Both the position numbers and the translations under genes were made by a program. From an uncultured Lachnospiraceae bacterium (GTDB lineage: Bacteria; Bacillota; Clostridia; Lachnospirales; Lachnospiraceae), in the NCBI GenBank assembly GCA_902761585.1, contig CACWKX010000001.1:1-64000 (forward strand): DNA of 64,000 bases. The letters are read 5' to 3'. Position 1 is the stretch's first letter, and every line of letters begins with the position of its first letter. The notes below the pieces were generated by a model. That model had not been told where the DNA came from, searched no databases, and saw only the letters and a program-made list of their open reading frames with translations. Below are positions 51,294 through 60,223 of this stretch, in pieces.

Positions 51294-52268
51294 ATGGGGC
51301 AGGAAGAGGAAAAGAAAAAACTGATCGTGCTGACGGGACCGACTGCCTCAGGCAAGACAGCACTTTCCGTCCGTCTGGCAGAGAAGATCGGCGGGGAGAT
51401 CATTTCTGCAGATTCCATGCAGGTTTATCGGGGAATGGACATTGGTTCTGCGAAAATCCGCCCAGACGAAATGCGGGGTGTTCCGCACCATCTGATCGAC
51501 GTTCTGGATCCGGATGAGCCGTTCGATGCCGCCCTTTTTCAGCATCTGGCGAAGAAGGCCATGGACGGGATCTGGTCGAGAGGACACATTCCGATTTTGG
51601 CCGGTGGAACAGGATTTTATATCCAGGGTGTCGTCTACGATATTGACTTTACGGAAAATGACGGGGATATGAGCCTGAGACGGGAGCTCGAGGCGATTGG
51701 AAGAGAGGCTTCCGGGAAAGAGCGGCTGCACGAGATGCTCCGAGAGGTGGATCCGGATGCGGCAGAGCAGATTCATCCAAACAATGTCAAACGCACAATC
51801 CGGGCCATTGAGTACCATCGGCAGACCGGGCAGACGATGTCAGCCCACAACCGTGAAGAGCGGGGCAGGACATCTCCCTATCAGTTCGTATATTTTGTCC
51901 TTGAGGACGAGCGGGAGGTTCTCTACCGCCGCATCGATCAGCGTGTGGAGGAAATGATCCGGCAGGGGCTTGAGGAAGAGGTCCGAGCGCTTCGGGCAAG
52001 GGGCGTCACCAGAGAGATGACGTCCATGCAGGGGCTCGGATACAAGGAAATGATGGACTATCTGGACGGGCTGATTCCATACGAGGAGGCTGTCCGCCGG
52101 ATTCAGCGGGATACCCGGCATTTTGCAAAGCGCCAGCTGACCTGGTTTCGGCGTGAGCGGGATGTGACATGGATCCGGAAGCAGGACTATGGGCGGGATC
52201 CGGACAGGATCCTTGCGGCGATGCTCGATATTCTGCAGCAGCGCGGCATCATTCAGACAGAAGAATAA
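51294..52268 (+). CDS. miaA: tRNA dimethylallyltransferase MiaA
   Basis: MiaA adds the dimethylallyl group to A37 of tRNAs reading UNN codons, the substrate for MiaB. The 324-residue protein has the P-loop GPTASGKTAL, ISADSMQVYRGMDIG, the AGGTGFYI motif and YKEMMDYLDG. An eight-residue charged leader precedes the conserved region. GAAAGGAC upstream of ATG 51294. It lies 74 bp after mutL, as in many Bacillota. Confidence 0.96.
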   Translation: MGQEEEKKKLIVLTGPTASGKTALSVRLAEKIGGEIISADSMQVYRGMDIGSAKIRPDEMRGVPHHLIDVLDPDEPFDAALFQHLAKKAMDGIWSRGHIPILAGGTGFYIQGVVYDIDFTENDGDMSLRRELEAIGREASGKERLHEMLREVDPDAAEQIHPNNVKRTIRAIEYHRQTGQTMSAHNREERGRTSPYQFVYFVLEDEREVLYRRIDQRVEEMIRQGLEEEVRALRARGVTREMTSMQGLGYKEMMDYLDGLIPYEEAVRRIQRDTRHFAKRQLTWFRRERDVTWIRKQDYGRDPDRILAAMLDILQQRGIIQTEE

Positions 52269-52285
52269 GAGGAGGACATGGGAAA

Positions 52286-53578
52286 GTGATACAACCCTCA
52301 ATGGAGAAAATGGCGGAGACGATGGGCGTTTCCAGAGAGATCTATGAGCTTGGAGAGCGAACGGCGGAGAAGCTGGAGCCCCGTTTCCGTGAGGTTGACC
52401 GGACCGCCGAATACAATCAGATGAAGGTCGTCGCAGCCTTTCAGAAGAACCGGATCTCTGCGGAACACTTCAACGGGTCGACGGGCTATGGCTATGACGA
52501 TGCCGGAAGGGATGATCTCGAGAAGGTCTATGCCGACACGTTTCACACGGAGGATGCGCTTGTGCGTCCGCAGATTACATGCGGTACGCACGCCCTGTCC
52601 CTGGCGCTCTCCGCAAACCTGCGTCCGGGCGACGAGATGATCTCGATCAGCGGGAAACCGTATGACACCCTGGAGGAGGTCATCGGCATCCGGCCGTCGA
52701 GGGGGTCACTCGCAGAGTATGGCGTAACCTACAGGCAGGTTGAGCTGAAACCGGACGGTAGCTTTGACTTCGAGGCGATTGAACGGGCACTTGGGGAAAA
52801 GACGCGCCTGGTGGAGATTCAGCGTTCGAAGGGGTACCTGACGCGCCCTTCGCTCAGTGTCGATGCCATCGGGGAGGCCATCCGGTTTGTCAAGGAGCGC
52901 CGGCCGGACATCATCGTGATGGTTGACAACTGCTATGGCGAGTTTGTCGACCGGGTGGAACCGTCCGACTTCGGGGCGGACATGACAGTCGGATCGCTGA
53001 TTAAGAATCCGGGCGGCGGGCTGGCCCCAATCGGAGGCTATATTGCCGGGACGAAGGAATGCATTGAGAACTGCGCAGTCCGGCTGACTTCCCCGGGCCT
53101 TGGCAGAGAGGTCGGGGCAAGCCTGAATGTGCTCAGGCAGCTTTACCAGGGCTTCTTCCTGGCGCCGACGGTCACGGCTGCGGCCCTCAAGACCTCGATC
53201 TTTGCAGCCAGTCTCTATGAGCAGTTTGGCTTTCACGTCATTCCGGACAGCAAAGAGCGGAGAAATGACATCATTCAGGCCATTGAGTTCGGATTCCCTG
53301 AGGGCGTCATCCATTTCTGCGAGGGCATTCAGCAGGCGGCCCCGGTCGACAGCTATGTGACGCCGCAGCCGTGGGCGATGCCGGGATATGATTCGGACGT
53401 GATCATGGCAGCCGGGGCGTTCGTTTCAGGCTCCTCGATCGAGCTGTCGGCGGACGGCCCGATCAAGCCGCCGTACGCCGTTTATTTCCAGGGCGGACTG
53501 ACCTTTGCGCACGGGAAGTTCGGAATCCTGAAGTCTCTTCAGCGGCTGTATGAGTGCGGCGTGGTGAAGCTGTCATGA
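52286..53578 (+). CDS. Methionine gamma-lyase family PLP protein (YnbB / aluminium resistance type)
   Basis: A 430-residue fold-type I PLP enzyme of the Met-gamma-lyase-related YnbB group. Motifs: STGYGYDDAGRDDLEKVYAD, ITCGTHALSLAL, VDNCYGEFVD (PLP Asp) and SLIKNPGGGLAP (PLP lysine). The reaction is not established for this family; the old label aluminium resistance protein is weakly based. Placement after miaA is conserved in B. subtilis and Clostridia. GTG 52286 has GGAGG upstream; ATG 52301 is the alternative. It overlaps the next gene by 4 bp. Confidence 0.87.
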   Translation: MIQPSMEKMAETMGVSREIYELGERTAEKLEPRFREVDRTAEYNQMKVVAAFQKNRISAEHFNGSTGYGYDDAGRDDLEKVYADTFHTEDALVRPQITCGTHALSLALSANLRPGDEMISISGKPYDTLEEVIGIRPSRGSLAEYGVTYRQVELKPDGSFDFEAIERALGEKTRLVEIQRSKGYLTRPSLSVDAIGEAIRFVKERRPDIIVMVDNCYGEFVDRVEPSDFGADMTVGSLIKNPGGGLAPIGGYIAGTKECIENCAVRLTSPGLGREVGASLNVLRQLYQGFFLAPTVTAAALKTSIFAASLYEQFGFHVIPDSKERRNDIIQAIEFGFPEGVIHFCEGIQQAAPVDSYVTPQPWAMPGYDSDVIMAAGAFVSGSSIELSADGPIKPPYAVYFQGGLTFAHGKFGILKSLQRLYECGVVKLS

Positions 53579-54852
53579 GCCGGCGGGTTCTCATCGTGGG
53601 CTGCGGCGCAAGCGGCATGATGGCGGCGATCGCCGCGGCAAAGGCCGGCGCGGACGTCACCGTGCTTGAGGCGATGAAACTTCCGGGAAGAAAGCTCCTT
53701 ATGACCGGCAACAGCCGCTGCAACCTGACAAACACGGCGCCGAGAATGGCGGCCTCCTACCTGTCGGAAAATGAGCGCGAGGCTGTCTCGATGGCAGCCT
53801 CGGTGCTTGGCCAGTTCTCTGTGAACGACACGCTGGATCTTTTTCATCAGATGGGGCTTCTGACGACGGTAGAACACGGAACCTATGTCTACCCGCTGTC
53901 AGGTCAGTCCGGCAGTGTCCTCGAGATTCTGCTCCAGCAGATGAAGGAGCTGGGCGTCCGCCTGCGGTATGCGTGCCGTGCGGCGGGGCTTGAGCGGACA
54001 GAAAAGGGATGGGTGGTCCTGACGGACGGCTGGAAATACGAGGCGGATGCCGTCATCCTTGCCTGCGGGTCAAAGGCGGCGCCGAAGACTGGCTCGGACG
54101 GAAGCGGCTATCTGCTGGCGAAGGCGCTTGGCCTGCAGGTCACAGAGGTTGTTCCTGCGCTGACGGGCATTGCCGTCCAGGATGGCAGAAGACTGCTTCC
54201 TCCGCTTGCTGGTGTACGCATGACAGCAGGGGTCAGTGCATGGGCGGACGGGATTCCGCTCTGCAGGGACATCGGACAGCTCCAGTTCACGTCATCGGAT
54301 TTGTCCGGAATTGTGGTCTTCCAGGTCAGCAGGAAGGTATCCAGAGCGCTGGAGGAGGGAAAACAGGTGGAGCTGAGGCTGGATCTGATCCCGGCGTTCA
54401 CCGAGGATGAGGTGGAGACAATTCTTGCGCATTATGGGCAGAACCATCCGGAGGCGCCGGTGCGGCTGGCCCTCTGCGGGCTTCTGCCGCAGCAGCTGAT
54501 CCAGACCGTCCTTGACAGATGGACAGCCGGGAACAGGCAGCGCGGGGAGCGCATTCCGGATACAGCAGGCAGCATGGACAAACTGTTTATCCGGAGCCTT
54601 TCAGAACTGATCAAGGACTTCCGGCTGAAGGCGGACCATGTCCGCGGGTTTGACAGCTGCCAGGTCTGTGCCGGGGGCATCGCACTCAGCGAGGTGGATG
54701 AAAAGACACTGGCCTGCCGAAGGCAGGCTTTGTCAGGTCTTTATATAGCAGGGGAGCTGCTTGATCTTGACGGCCCCTGCGGCGGGTATAACCTGCAGTG
54801 GGCCTGGTCGAGCGGCTATGTAGCCGGAAAGCACGCGGCAGAAGGCTGCTGA
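53575..54852 (+). CDS. HI0933/BaiN-type FAD-dependent oxidoreductase
   Basis: A 425-residue flavoprotein of the HI0933/YhiN/BaiN group: FAD dinucleotide fold VGCGASGMMAAIAAAK (8-23), LPGRKLLMTGNSRCNLTN, and a C-terminal GGYNLQWAWSSGYVAG FAD loop. Relatives include an aminoacetone oxidase-like group and the bile-acid reductase BaiN; the substrate here is unknown. ATG 53575 overlaps the previous gene (ATGA). No bai genes are nearby, so a bile acid role is not supported. Confidence 0.85.
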   Translation: MSRRVLIVGCGASGMMAAIAAAKAGADVTVLEAMKLPGRKLLMTGNSRCNLTNTAPRMAASYLSENEREAVSMAASVLGQFSVNDTLDLFHQMGLLTTVEHGTYVYPLSGQSGSVLEILLQQMKELGVRLRYACRAAGLERTEKGWVVLTDGWKYEADAVILACGSKAAPKTGSDGSGYLLAKALGLQVTEVVPALTGIAVQDGRRLLPPLAGVRMTAGVSAWADGIPLCRDIGQLQFTSSDLSGIVVFQVSRKVSRALEEGKQVELRLDLIPAFTEDEVETILAHYGQNHPEAPVRLALCGLLPQQLIQTVLDRWTAGNRQRGERIPDTAGSMDKLFIRSLSELIKDFRLKADHVRGFDSCQVCAGGIALSEVDEKTLACRRQALSGLYIAGELLDLDGPCGGYNLQWAWSSGYVAGKHAAEGC

Positions 54853-54881
54853 CCGGCACAGGGACCGGAGAGAGGAGACAT

Positions 54882-56729
54882 ATGATACAGATTGCCCAGA
54901 TCAAGTGCCGGCCGGATGAGGGGATGGAGGCTCTCCGGGCGAAGGTATGCAGAATCCTGCACCTTCGGCGGGAGGATGATTTCTCGATGCAGATCCGGCG
55001 AAAATCTGTCGACGCCCGGAAAAAGCCGGATATCTTCTATGTATTTACCGTCGATGTCATGCTGAATGATCCGGGGAGGGAACAGAAGATCCTGGGCAGA
55101 AACAGAGACCGGAATGTCATCAGGGCTCAGGAGGGCCGGTATGCCCTTCCGTCAGCAGGCACAGGGCATATCCGGAAAGCGGAAAGCGGAAGCGGGGATA
55201 CGCTTTGCGGGCAGATGGAAACGCTGAGACCGGTCATCGTCGGCACGGGACCTGCCGGACTGTTCTGCGGCCTTTCTCTTGCGCGGGCAGGTCTCAGGCC
55301 CATCCTGATTGAGCGCGGACAGAGCGTCCTTCAGCGAACAGAGGCTGTGGCCAGGTTCTGGGAGGGCGGCAGGCTGAATCCGGAATCGAACGTTCAGTTC
55401 GGGGAAGGCGGGGCAGGTACATTTTCAGACGGAAAGCTCAATACAGGGGTGAAGGATACCTTCGGGAGGATCCGGTTTGTGCTGGAGACCTTTGTGGCGG
55501 CAGGTGCCGATCCGGAGATTCTGTATTCCTATAAGCCGCACATCGGAACCGATGTGCTGAGAGAAGCGGTTGCGCACATCCGGGATGAAATCATCGCCCG
55601 CGGCGGGGAGGTCCGCTTCTCGGAAAAGCTGATCAGTGTGAGGCCGGCAGGGAAAGCCTCTGGCCGCGGAGAGCGGGAGATCTGGGAGATTGTGACAGAG
55701 CGGCAGCAGCCGGACAAGGAACCGGAGACCTTGAAGACCCATCTGGTGACAGATGTACTTGTGCTGGCGGTCGGACACTCCGCGCGCGATACCTTCCGGA
55801 TGCTGTATGATACAGGCCTGAGCATGACGCCGAAGGCGTTCGCCGTCGGACTCCGGATTCAGCATCCGCAGGGAATGATTGACAGGGCGCTCTACGGGGC
55901 GGGATGCCCGTATGAGATGCCGCCCGCACCGTACAAGCTGACACACAGGCTTCCGGACGGGCGGGGCGTCTACTCGTTCTGCATGTGTCCGGGGGGCTAT
56001 GTCGTCAATGCATCGTCGGAGGAGGGGCTTCTGGCGGTCAACGGCATGAGCAATCACGACAGAGGCTCCGGATTCGCCAACAGTGCGATTGTCGTTACCG
56101 TGTCACCTCAGGAAATCCGGGGATATCTCAGTGAGATCCGGAAGGAACACCCGGACATTCTGTCAGACAACAGGCTGAATCCGGAGCTCTTTGCCGGCAT
56201 AGAGTTTCAGCGCCGCCTGGAGCGGGCCGCTTTTCTTGCCGGGCGGGGCACCATCCCGGTCCAGACATTCGGAGCGTACAGGGAAGCCGGAAAAAGAGCG
56301 GAGACGTCTCCTGACGCCGCACACAGTGCGCAGGCAGCGTCAGGTCTGACTTTCCCCGGGCGTCCGCTGTGCAGCCCAAAGTCCATGGCTGAAACGGAAG
56401 CATGGAAGGCCGGACCGAAGTTCCGTGGACAGTATGCGGCCGCGGATGTGAGAAGCATCCTGCCGGAGCAGGTTGCGGGAGCAATCGAGGAAGGAATTCT
56501 GGCATGGGACAGGCAGATTCACGGATTTGCGGATCCGTCTGCTCTCCTTGCCGGCGTCGAGAGCCGGACATCCTCACCGATACGGATCGGGCGCGGAGAA
56601 GACCTGCAGGCCATTCATTTTCCAGGGATCTATCCCTGTGGAGAGGGGGCGGGCTATGCAGGCGGCATCACATCGGCAGCCGTCGACGGCCTCAGGGTTG
56701 CGGAAGCCATCGCCGCGCTTGAAAGATAA
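54882..56729 (+). CDS. NAD(P)/FAD-dependent dehydrogenase (GidA-like fold, unknown substrate)
   Basis: A 615-residue flavoprotein: an N-terminal ~105-residue domain (QIRRKSVDARKKPDIFYVFTVDV) followed by a Rossmann FAD fold with VGTGPAGLFCGLSLARAG and a C-terminal GEGAGYAGGITSAAVDG FAD loop. The N-terminal domain marks the COG2509-type uncharacterised FAD-dependent dehydrogenases. It shares no obvious substrate with the preceding flavoprotein but is in the same direction, 29 bp apart. ATG 54882 has GAGGAGA upstream. Function unknown. Confidence 0.85.
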   Translation: MIQIAQIKCRPDEGMEALRAKVCRILHLRREDDFSMQIRRKSVDARKKPDIFYVFTVDVMLNDPGREQKILGRNRDRNVIRAQEGRYALPSAGTGHIRKAESGSGDTLCGQMETLRPVIVGTGPAGLFCGLSLARAGLRPILIERGQSVLQRTEAVARFWEGGRLNPESNVQFGEGGAGTFSDGKLNTGVKDTFGRIRFVLETFVAAGADPEILYSYKPHIGTDVLREAVAHIRDEIIARGGEVRFSEKLISVRPAGKASGRGEREIWEIVTERQQPDKEPETLKTHLVTDVLVLAVGHSARDTFRMLYDTGLSMTPKAFAVGLRIQHPQGMIDRALYGAGCPYEMPPAPYKLTHRLPDGRGVYSFCMCPGGYVVNASSEEGLLAVNGMSNHDRGSGFANSAIVVTVSPQEIRGYLSEIRKEHPDILSDNRLNPELFAGIEFQRRLERAAFLAGRGTIPVQTFGAYREAGKRAETSPDAAHSAQAASGLTFPGRPLCSPKSMAETEAWKAGPKFRGQYAAADVRSILPEQVAGAIEEGILAWDRQIHGFADPSALLAGVESRTSSPIRIGRGEDLQAIHFPGIYPCGEGAGYAGGITSAAVDGLRVAEAIAALER

Positions 56730-56768
56730 CAGCCCAATACGAAAGCTGCAAATGGACGTTCCTGGCAT

Positions 56769-56797
56769 TTGACTTTAGAGAAGGCATTCATTAGAAT
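56769..56797 (+). promoter_or_regulatory. Sigma-A promoter of radC-mreBCD-mrdA-minC
   Basis: TTGACT (56769-56774), 17-bp spacer, TAGAAT (56792-56797). Predicted start near 56804, directly at a hairpin. Confidence 0.75.
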
Positions 56798-56804
56798 AAA
56801 CTGC

Positions 56805-56836
56805 AAGGCTTTTCAGGCGGGAGTCCTGAAGCCTTT
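56805..56836 (+). promoter_or_regulatory. 5'-terminal leader hairpin before radC
   Basis: AAGGCTTTTCAGG (56805-56817) pairs with CCTGAAGCCTT (56825-56835), leaving a TT bulge; the following T-run is only three bases. The predicted transcript starts at or just before this stem, so it may protect the 5' end of the mRNA or act as a weak attenuator. It lies 12 bp before the first radC ATG. Confidence 0.45.
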
Positions 56837-56847
56837 CGGGTGGGAGA

Positions 56848-57630
56848 ATGTGCGCATGGTGCGTACACATGAAACAGGATCATCAGTCGGTTTATCCAAG
56901 ACAGGAAGGCTCTGCTGCACTCCGGAAGCTGCGGGAAGAGGAAAGACCTTATGAAAAGTGTGCCTCAGCGGGACCGGGTGTGCTTACGGAGGTTGAGCTT
57001 CTGGCTGTTGTGCTGCGGACAGGAGCGGAAGGCATCTCCGTCATCGAGATGACAAGAAGCCTGATGGATTCCTTCGGGGCAGAGGGGATTGCCGGGCTTT
57101 GCAGTGCGACCGTCCCGGAGCTGATGAAGGTGCGCGGGATCGGCAGGGTGAAGGCCATGCAGCTGATCTGCATCGCCGAGCTGTCCAGGAGGATTGCAAA
57201 GTCGGTAAGGGGAAAGACACCGTTTTTCAGCCAGCCGCGGGAAGTTGCCCTCTATTATATGGAAGATCTCAGGCACAGGCGGCAGGAGATGGCGCTTGTC
57301 GTGATGCTCGATACCAGGGGACGCCTTCTGGGCGACGAGGTGATATCGAGCGGAACTGTGAACGGGACGGTCATCGGGGTGAGGGAGATCTTTATCAGTG
57401 CACTGAACCACAGGGCTGTTTCCATCATCCTCATTCATAATCATCCAAGCGGGGAGCCTGATCCGAGCCCGGAGGATATCAGTCTGACACAGCGTGTCAG
57501 GGATGCCGGCAGTGTGATCGGGATTCCGCTTCTCGACCATATCATTATCGGAGACAGAAGAGCGGTCAGCCTTGCAAAGCTGATCAGGGATCCGGATGCA
57601 GGGCGGTCTGCTGCGGAGGAGATTCTTTAA
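56848..57630 (+). CDS. radC: RadC / JAB-domain protein
   Basis: A 260-residue RadC-family protein: helix-hairpin-helix region (KVRGIGRVKAMQLICIAEL) and a JAB1/MPN-like metalloprotease fold with HNHPSGEPDPSPED (H197, H199, S207, D210) and upstream Glu in GDEVISSGT. The name DNA repair protein comes from a misassigned E. coli mutation; the true activity is unclear. Start uncertain: ATG 56848 follows GGGAGA very closely, and ATG 56869 also lies before the conserved part. It precedes mreB, as in B. subtilis. Confidence 0.92.
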   Translation: MCAWCVHMKQDHQSVYPRQEGSAALRKLREEERPYEKCASAGPGVLTEVELLAVVLRTGAEGISVIEMTRSLMDSFGAEGIAGLCSATVPELMKVRGIGRVKAMQLICIAELSRRIAKSVRGKTPFFSQPREVALYYMEDLRHRRQEMALVVMLDTRGRLLGDEVISSGTVNGTVIGVREIFISALNHRAVSIILIHNHPSGEPDPSPEDISLTQRVRDAGSVIGIPLLDHIIIGDRRAVSLAKLIRDPDAGRSAAEEIL

Positions 57631-58631
57631 TGCTTTTTTCAAATATGGTGGGTGTCGACCTGGGGACCGACACGCTGAAGCTCCGCGACAAGAGCGGAGA
57701 GAAGTTCATGGAGAGCCGGAACATGATTGCCGTCAGCGGCAGACGGGTTCTTGCAATCGGGAACGATGCGTGGGAGATGTTCGGGAAGAATCCGAGGAAT
57801 ATCCGTGTTTCCCGTCCGATGGCGGGCGGTGTCATTGCAAATGCTTCTGACATGGAGATCGTCCTGTCGCAGACGCTCAGAAAGTTTACGACCTTTTCAC
57901 AGAAGAGCGCGGGGATCTGCCTCGCGGTTCCCTCTCAGGTCACGCCTGTAGAGCAGAGAGCCTTCTACAATGTGATGAATTCCACACTCAGCCCGGGAAA
58001 GGTTCATCTGGTCGACAAGGCCGTGGCGGATGCCGTCTCGGTGGGACTGCCGGTGCTCAGCCCGGCGGGCCATATGATTGTGAATATCGGCGCAGATACG
58101 ACGGAGATTGCCGTCCTCTCAGAAGGACAGGTGGTGATCGGGCGCACGATGCGGGAGGGCGGCATGGAGCTTGACCGGGACATTGCGACGATGGTCAGGC
58201 GTAAATTCAACATCAGCATCGGTGAGAAGACGGCTGAAAGCCTTAAGAACAATCTGGCATTCATGATCAACGGCCCCCGAATTGAACAGAAGGTGTTCGG
58301 CGTTCACATGCTTTCCGGCCTTCCGAAATCCGACATGATCCCGGCGCTGGCTGTGTCCGTGTCGGTACTCGGAATGGTCGACCGCATTGTGGAGGAAATC
58401 CGGTCTGTTGTGGACAGGACGCCGCCCATGCTTCGGAAGGATATCATGAGAGAGGGAATTTTCCTGACAGGCGGCGTGTCTATGCTGCAGAATCTGCCGA
58501 TTTATATTCAGAAGCAGCTGTCTCTTCCGGTGTACCACATACAGGACCCGAAGAATTCGACAATTCGCGGGATTGTGACAATGATCAATGAAAAGGAACT
58601 GCATCCTCTGATGCGGTCGCCAGTCTGGTGA
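57630..58631 (+). CDS. mreB: Rod shape-determining protein MreB
   Basis: MreB is a bacterial actin that organises lateral wall synthesis. The 333-residue protein has the nucleotide motifs of the actin fold: GVDLGTDTLKL (phosphate 1), NIGADTTEIAVLS (phosphate 2, with a degenerate sequence compared with the canonical DIGGGTTE) and LTGGVSMLQNLP (adenosine). It begins in the last bases of radC (TAATG). The deviations in phosphate-binding loops suggest a diverged copy, but the adjacent mreC and mreD support the role. Confidence 0.94.
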   Translation: MLFSNMVGVDLGTDTLKLRDKSGEKFMESRNMIAVSGRRVLAIGNDAWEMFGKNPRNIRVSRPMAGGVIANASDMEIVLSQTLRKFTTFSQKSAGICLAVPSQVTPVEQRAFYNVMNSTLSPGKVHLVDKAVADAVSVGLPVLSPAGHMIVNIGADTTEIAVLSEGQVVIGRTMREGGMELDRDIATMVRRKFNISIGEKTAESLKNNLAFMINGPRIEQKVFGVHMLSGLPKSDMIPALAVSVSVLGMVDRIVEEIRSVVDRTPPMLRKDIMREGIFLTGGVSMLQNLPIYIQKQLSLPVYHIQDPKNSTIRGIVTMINEKELHPLMRSPVW

Positions 58632-58646
58632 AGGAGTCCGGTCAAG

Positions 58647-59723
58647 ATGAATAAAGATAAAAAAAGCGGAAAGACCCTGCTTGGCGTGATCACCGTCATC
58701 TGTGCAGGTCTGATTGCACTTTCCATCATATTTCCGGATGCTGCGTCCGGGCCGGCCGGGAATGTCGTGAAGGTTCTGGTCACGCCGCTTCAGAGAAGCA
58801 TGAACAGCTTCGGACAGTACCTGTCCGGGTTGTCGACAAATCTGGAGGGATCCGCAAGCCTGCAGGAGAAGAACAAGGAACTTCAGGAAAAGGTTGACAA
58901 GCTGACGGCAGAGAACAGTGAGCTTGTGCTGAATAAGGAAGAGCTGACACGACTGCAGACGCTGCTCGATCTGAAAAACCAGTATTCGGATTATGATATG
59001 GTCGGGGCAAACGTGGTCTCAAGGGGGAGCAGCAACTGGTACAACACGTTCACGATCGATAAAGGAACCAATGACGGAATCCAGGTTGACTGCAACGTCA
59101 TGGCAGGAGCAGGACTCGTCGGCATTGTGACGAAGGTCGGGCCGAACTGGGCGACTGTCCGTTCCATTATTGACGATGACAGCAATGTCTCTGCGATGGT
59201 ATCGACAACTTCCGATACTTGTATTGTAGCCGGGAATCTGCAGCTGATTGACCAGGGAACCATCTCACTGGTGAAGCTTCTGGATGACAACAACCACGTT
59301 CATGTCGGAGACAAGGTTGTGACAAGCAATATCTCGGAGAAGTATCTGCCCGGGATTCTGATTGGGTATATTTCAGAGCTGAACAACGATGCAAACAACC
59401 TGACAAAGTCCGGTCAGCTGACACCGGTTGTGGACTTCAGGCATCTTCAGGAGGTCCTTGTCATCCGGACACTCAAAAATTACGTGGCAAGTCAGGACGA
59501 TGCAAAGAATGACAAGGAGGAGCGTGCAAAAGCGGCCGCCGGAGCGGCAGACGAGTCGGAGACGGCATCTTCTGAGACAGACCAGACCAAAGGCACAGGA
59601 AGCACGAATGCAGATGCTGCCGGCGATCACACTGCCGCCGCGAGTCCGGAAAACGGAAACACAGCTGGCGGAGACGGAGCGGAAGCCGGCACGGCCGGTC
59701 AGAATGCGGGAGGCCAGGAATGA
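58647..59723 (+). CDS. mreC: Rod shape-determining protein MreC
   Basis: MreC is a bitopic membrane protein that couples MreB to PBP2 and RodA. The 358-residue protein has a short cytoplasmic N-terminus, one membrane helix (about 11-31), a coiled coil (about 70-105, Leu/Lys/Glu repeats) and the beta-barrel MreC domain (about 115-275). The last ~70 residues are an Ala/Gly/Glu-rich low-complexity tail with many Thr and Asn, not part of the family core. mreD starts 4 bp before its stop. Confidence 0.95.
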   Translation: MNKDKKSGKTLLGVITVICAGLIALSIIFPDAASGPAGNVVKVLVTPLQRSMNSFGQYLSGLSTNLEGSASLQEKNKELQEKVDKLTAENSELVLNKEELTRLQTLLDLKNQYSDYDMVGANVVSRGSSNWYNTFTIDKGTNDGIQVDCNVMAGAGLVGIVTKVGPNWATVRSIIDDDSNVSAMVSTTSDTCIVAGNLQLIDQGTISLVKLLDDNNHVHVGDKVVTSNISEKYLPGILIGYISELNNDANNLTKSGQLTPVVDFRHLQEVLVIRTLKNYVASQDDAKNDKEERAKAAAGAADESETASSETDQTKGTGSTNADAAGDHTAAASPENGNTAGGDGAEAGTAGQNAGGQE

Positions 59724-60223
59724 AAAGACGAATTGCTCTGACACTTCTGTGCATCGTCACAGCTCTCCTTCAGACTGCCTGGCCGGAGGCGTTCTGCGTT
59801 GCATCCATCGAGCCGAACCTGGCTGTCATTCTGACGGCGAGCTTCGCACTGATGTGCGGGAGCCGGACGGGTATGCTGATGGGCTTCTGGACCGGCCTTC
59901 TGATCGATCTGTTCTCCGGAGGAAGGGTTGGATACTATGCGCTGATCTACGCATGGATCGGTTTCCTGGCCGGCTTCGCATACCGGTTTTTTTATGATGA
60001 CGATATCAAGACACCGATGCTTCTGATCGGACTGTCGGATCTGCTGTGCGGGCTGTACCAGTATATTGGTTCCTTCCTGCTGAGAGGAAGGATTCATTTC
60101 TTCTTCTATTTCGGAAGAATCATCATCCCGGAACTGATTTATACGGTCATTCTCGGGGTTTTTGTCTATCAGCTGAACTACCTGATCAATAAAAAGACCA
60201 TCAGGGGTTATTTTTCCGTGTGA
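59720..60223 (+). CDS. mreD: Rod shape-determining protein MreD
   Basis: A 167-residue polytopic protein with about five membrane segments; MreD works with MreC in the elongasome. Sequence similarity in this family is weak, and the call rests on the hydrophobic profile plus position between mreC (ATGA overlap) and the PBP2 gene (GTG overlap). Length matches B. subtilis MreD (172). Confidence 0.9.
   Translation: MKRRIALTLLCIVTALLQTAWPEAFCVASIEPNLAVILTASFALMCGSRTGMLMGFWTGLLIDLFSGGRVGYYALIYAWIGFLAGFAYRFFYDDDIKTPMLLIGLSDLLCGLYQYIGSFLLRGRIHFFFYFGRIIIPELIYTVILGVFVYQLNYLINKKTIRGYFSV

Noticed and set aside
51223..51324. 33-residue very basic small frame between mutL and miaA
   Set aside because: No ribosome site; overlaps the miaA start; the basic composition reflects a purine-rich spacer.
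53575..54852. Naming the HI0933-type flavoprotein baiN with a bile acid role
   Set aside because: The family is broad and no other bai gene is near; function left open.
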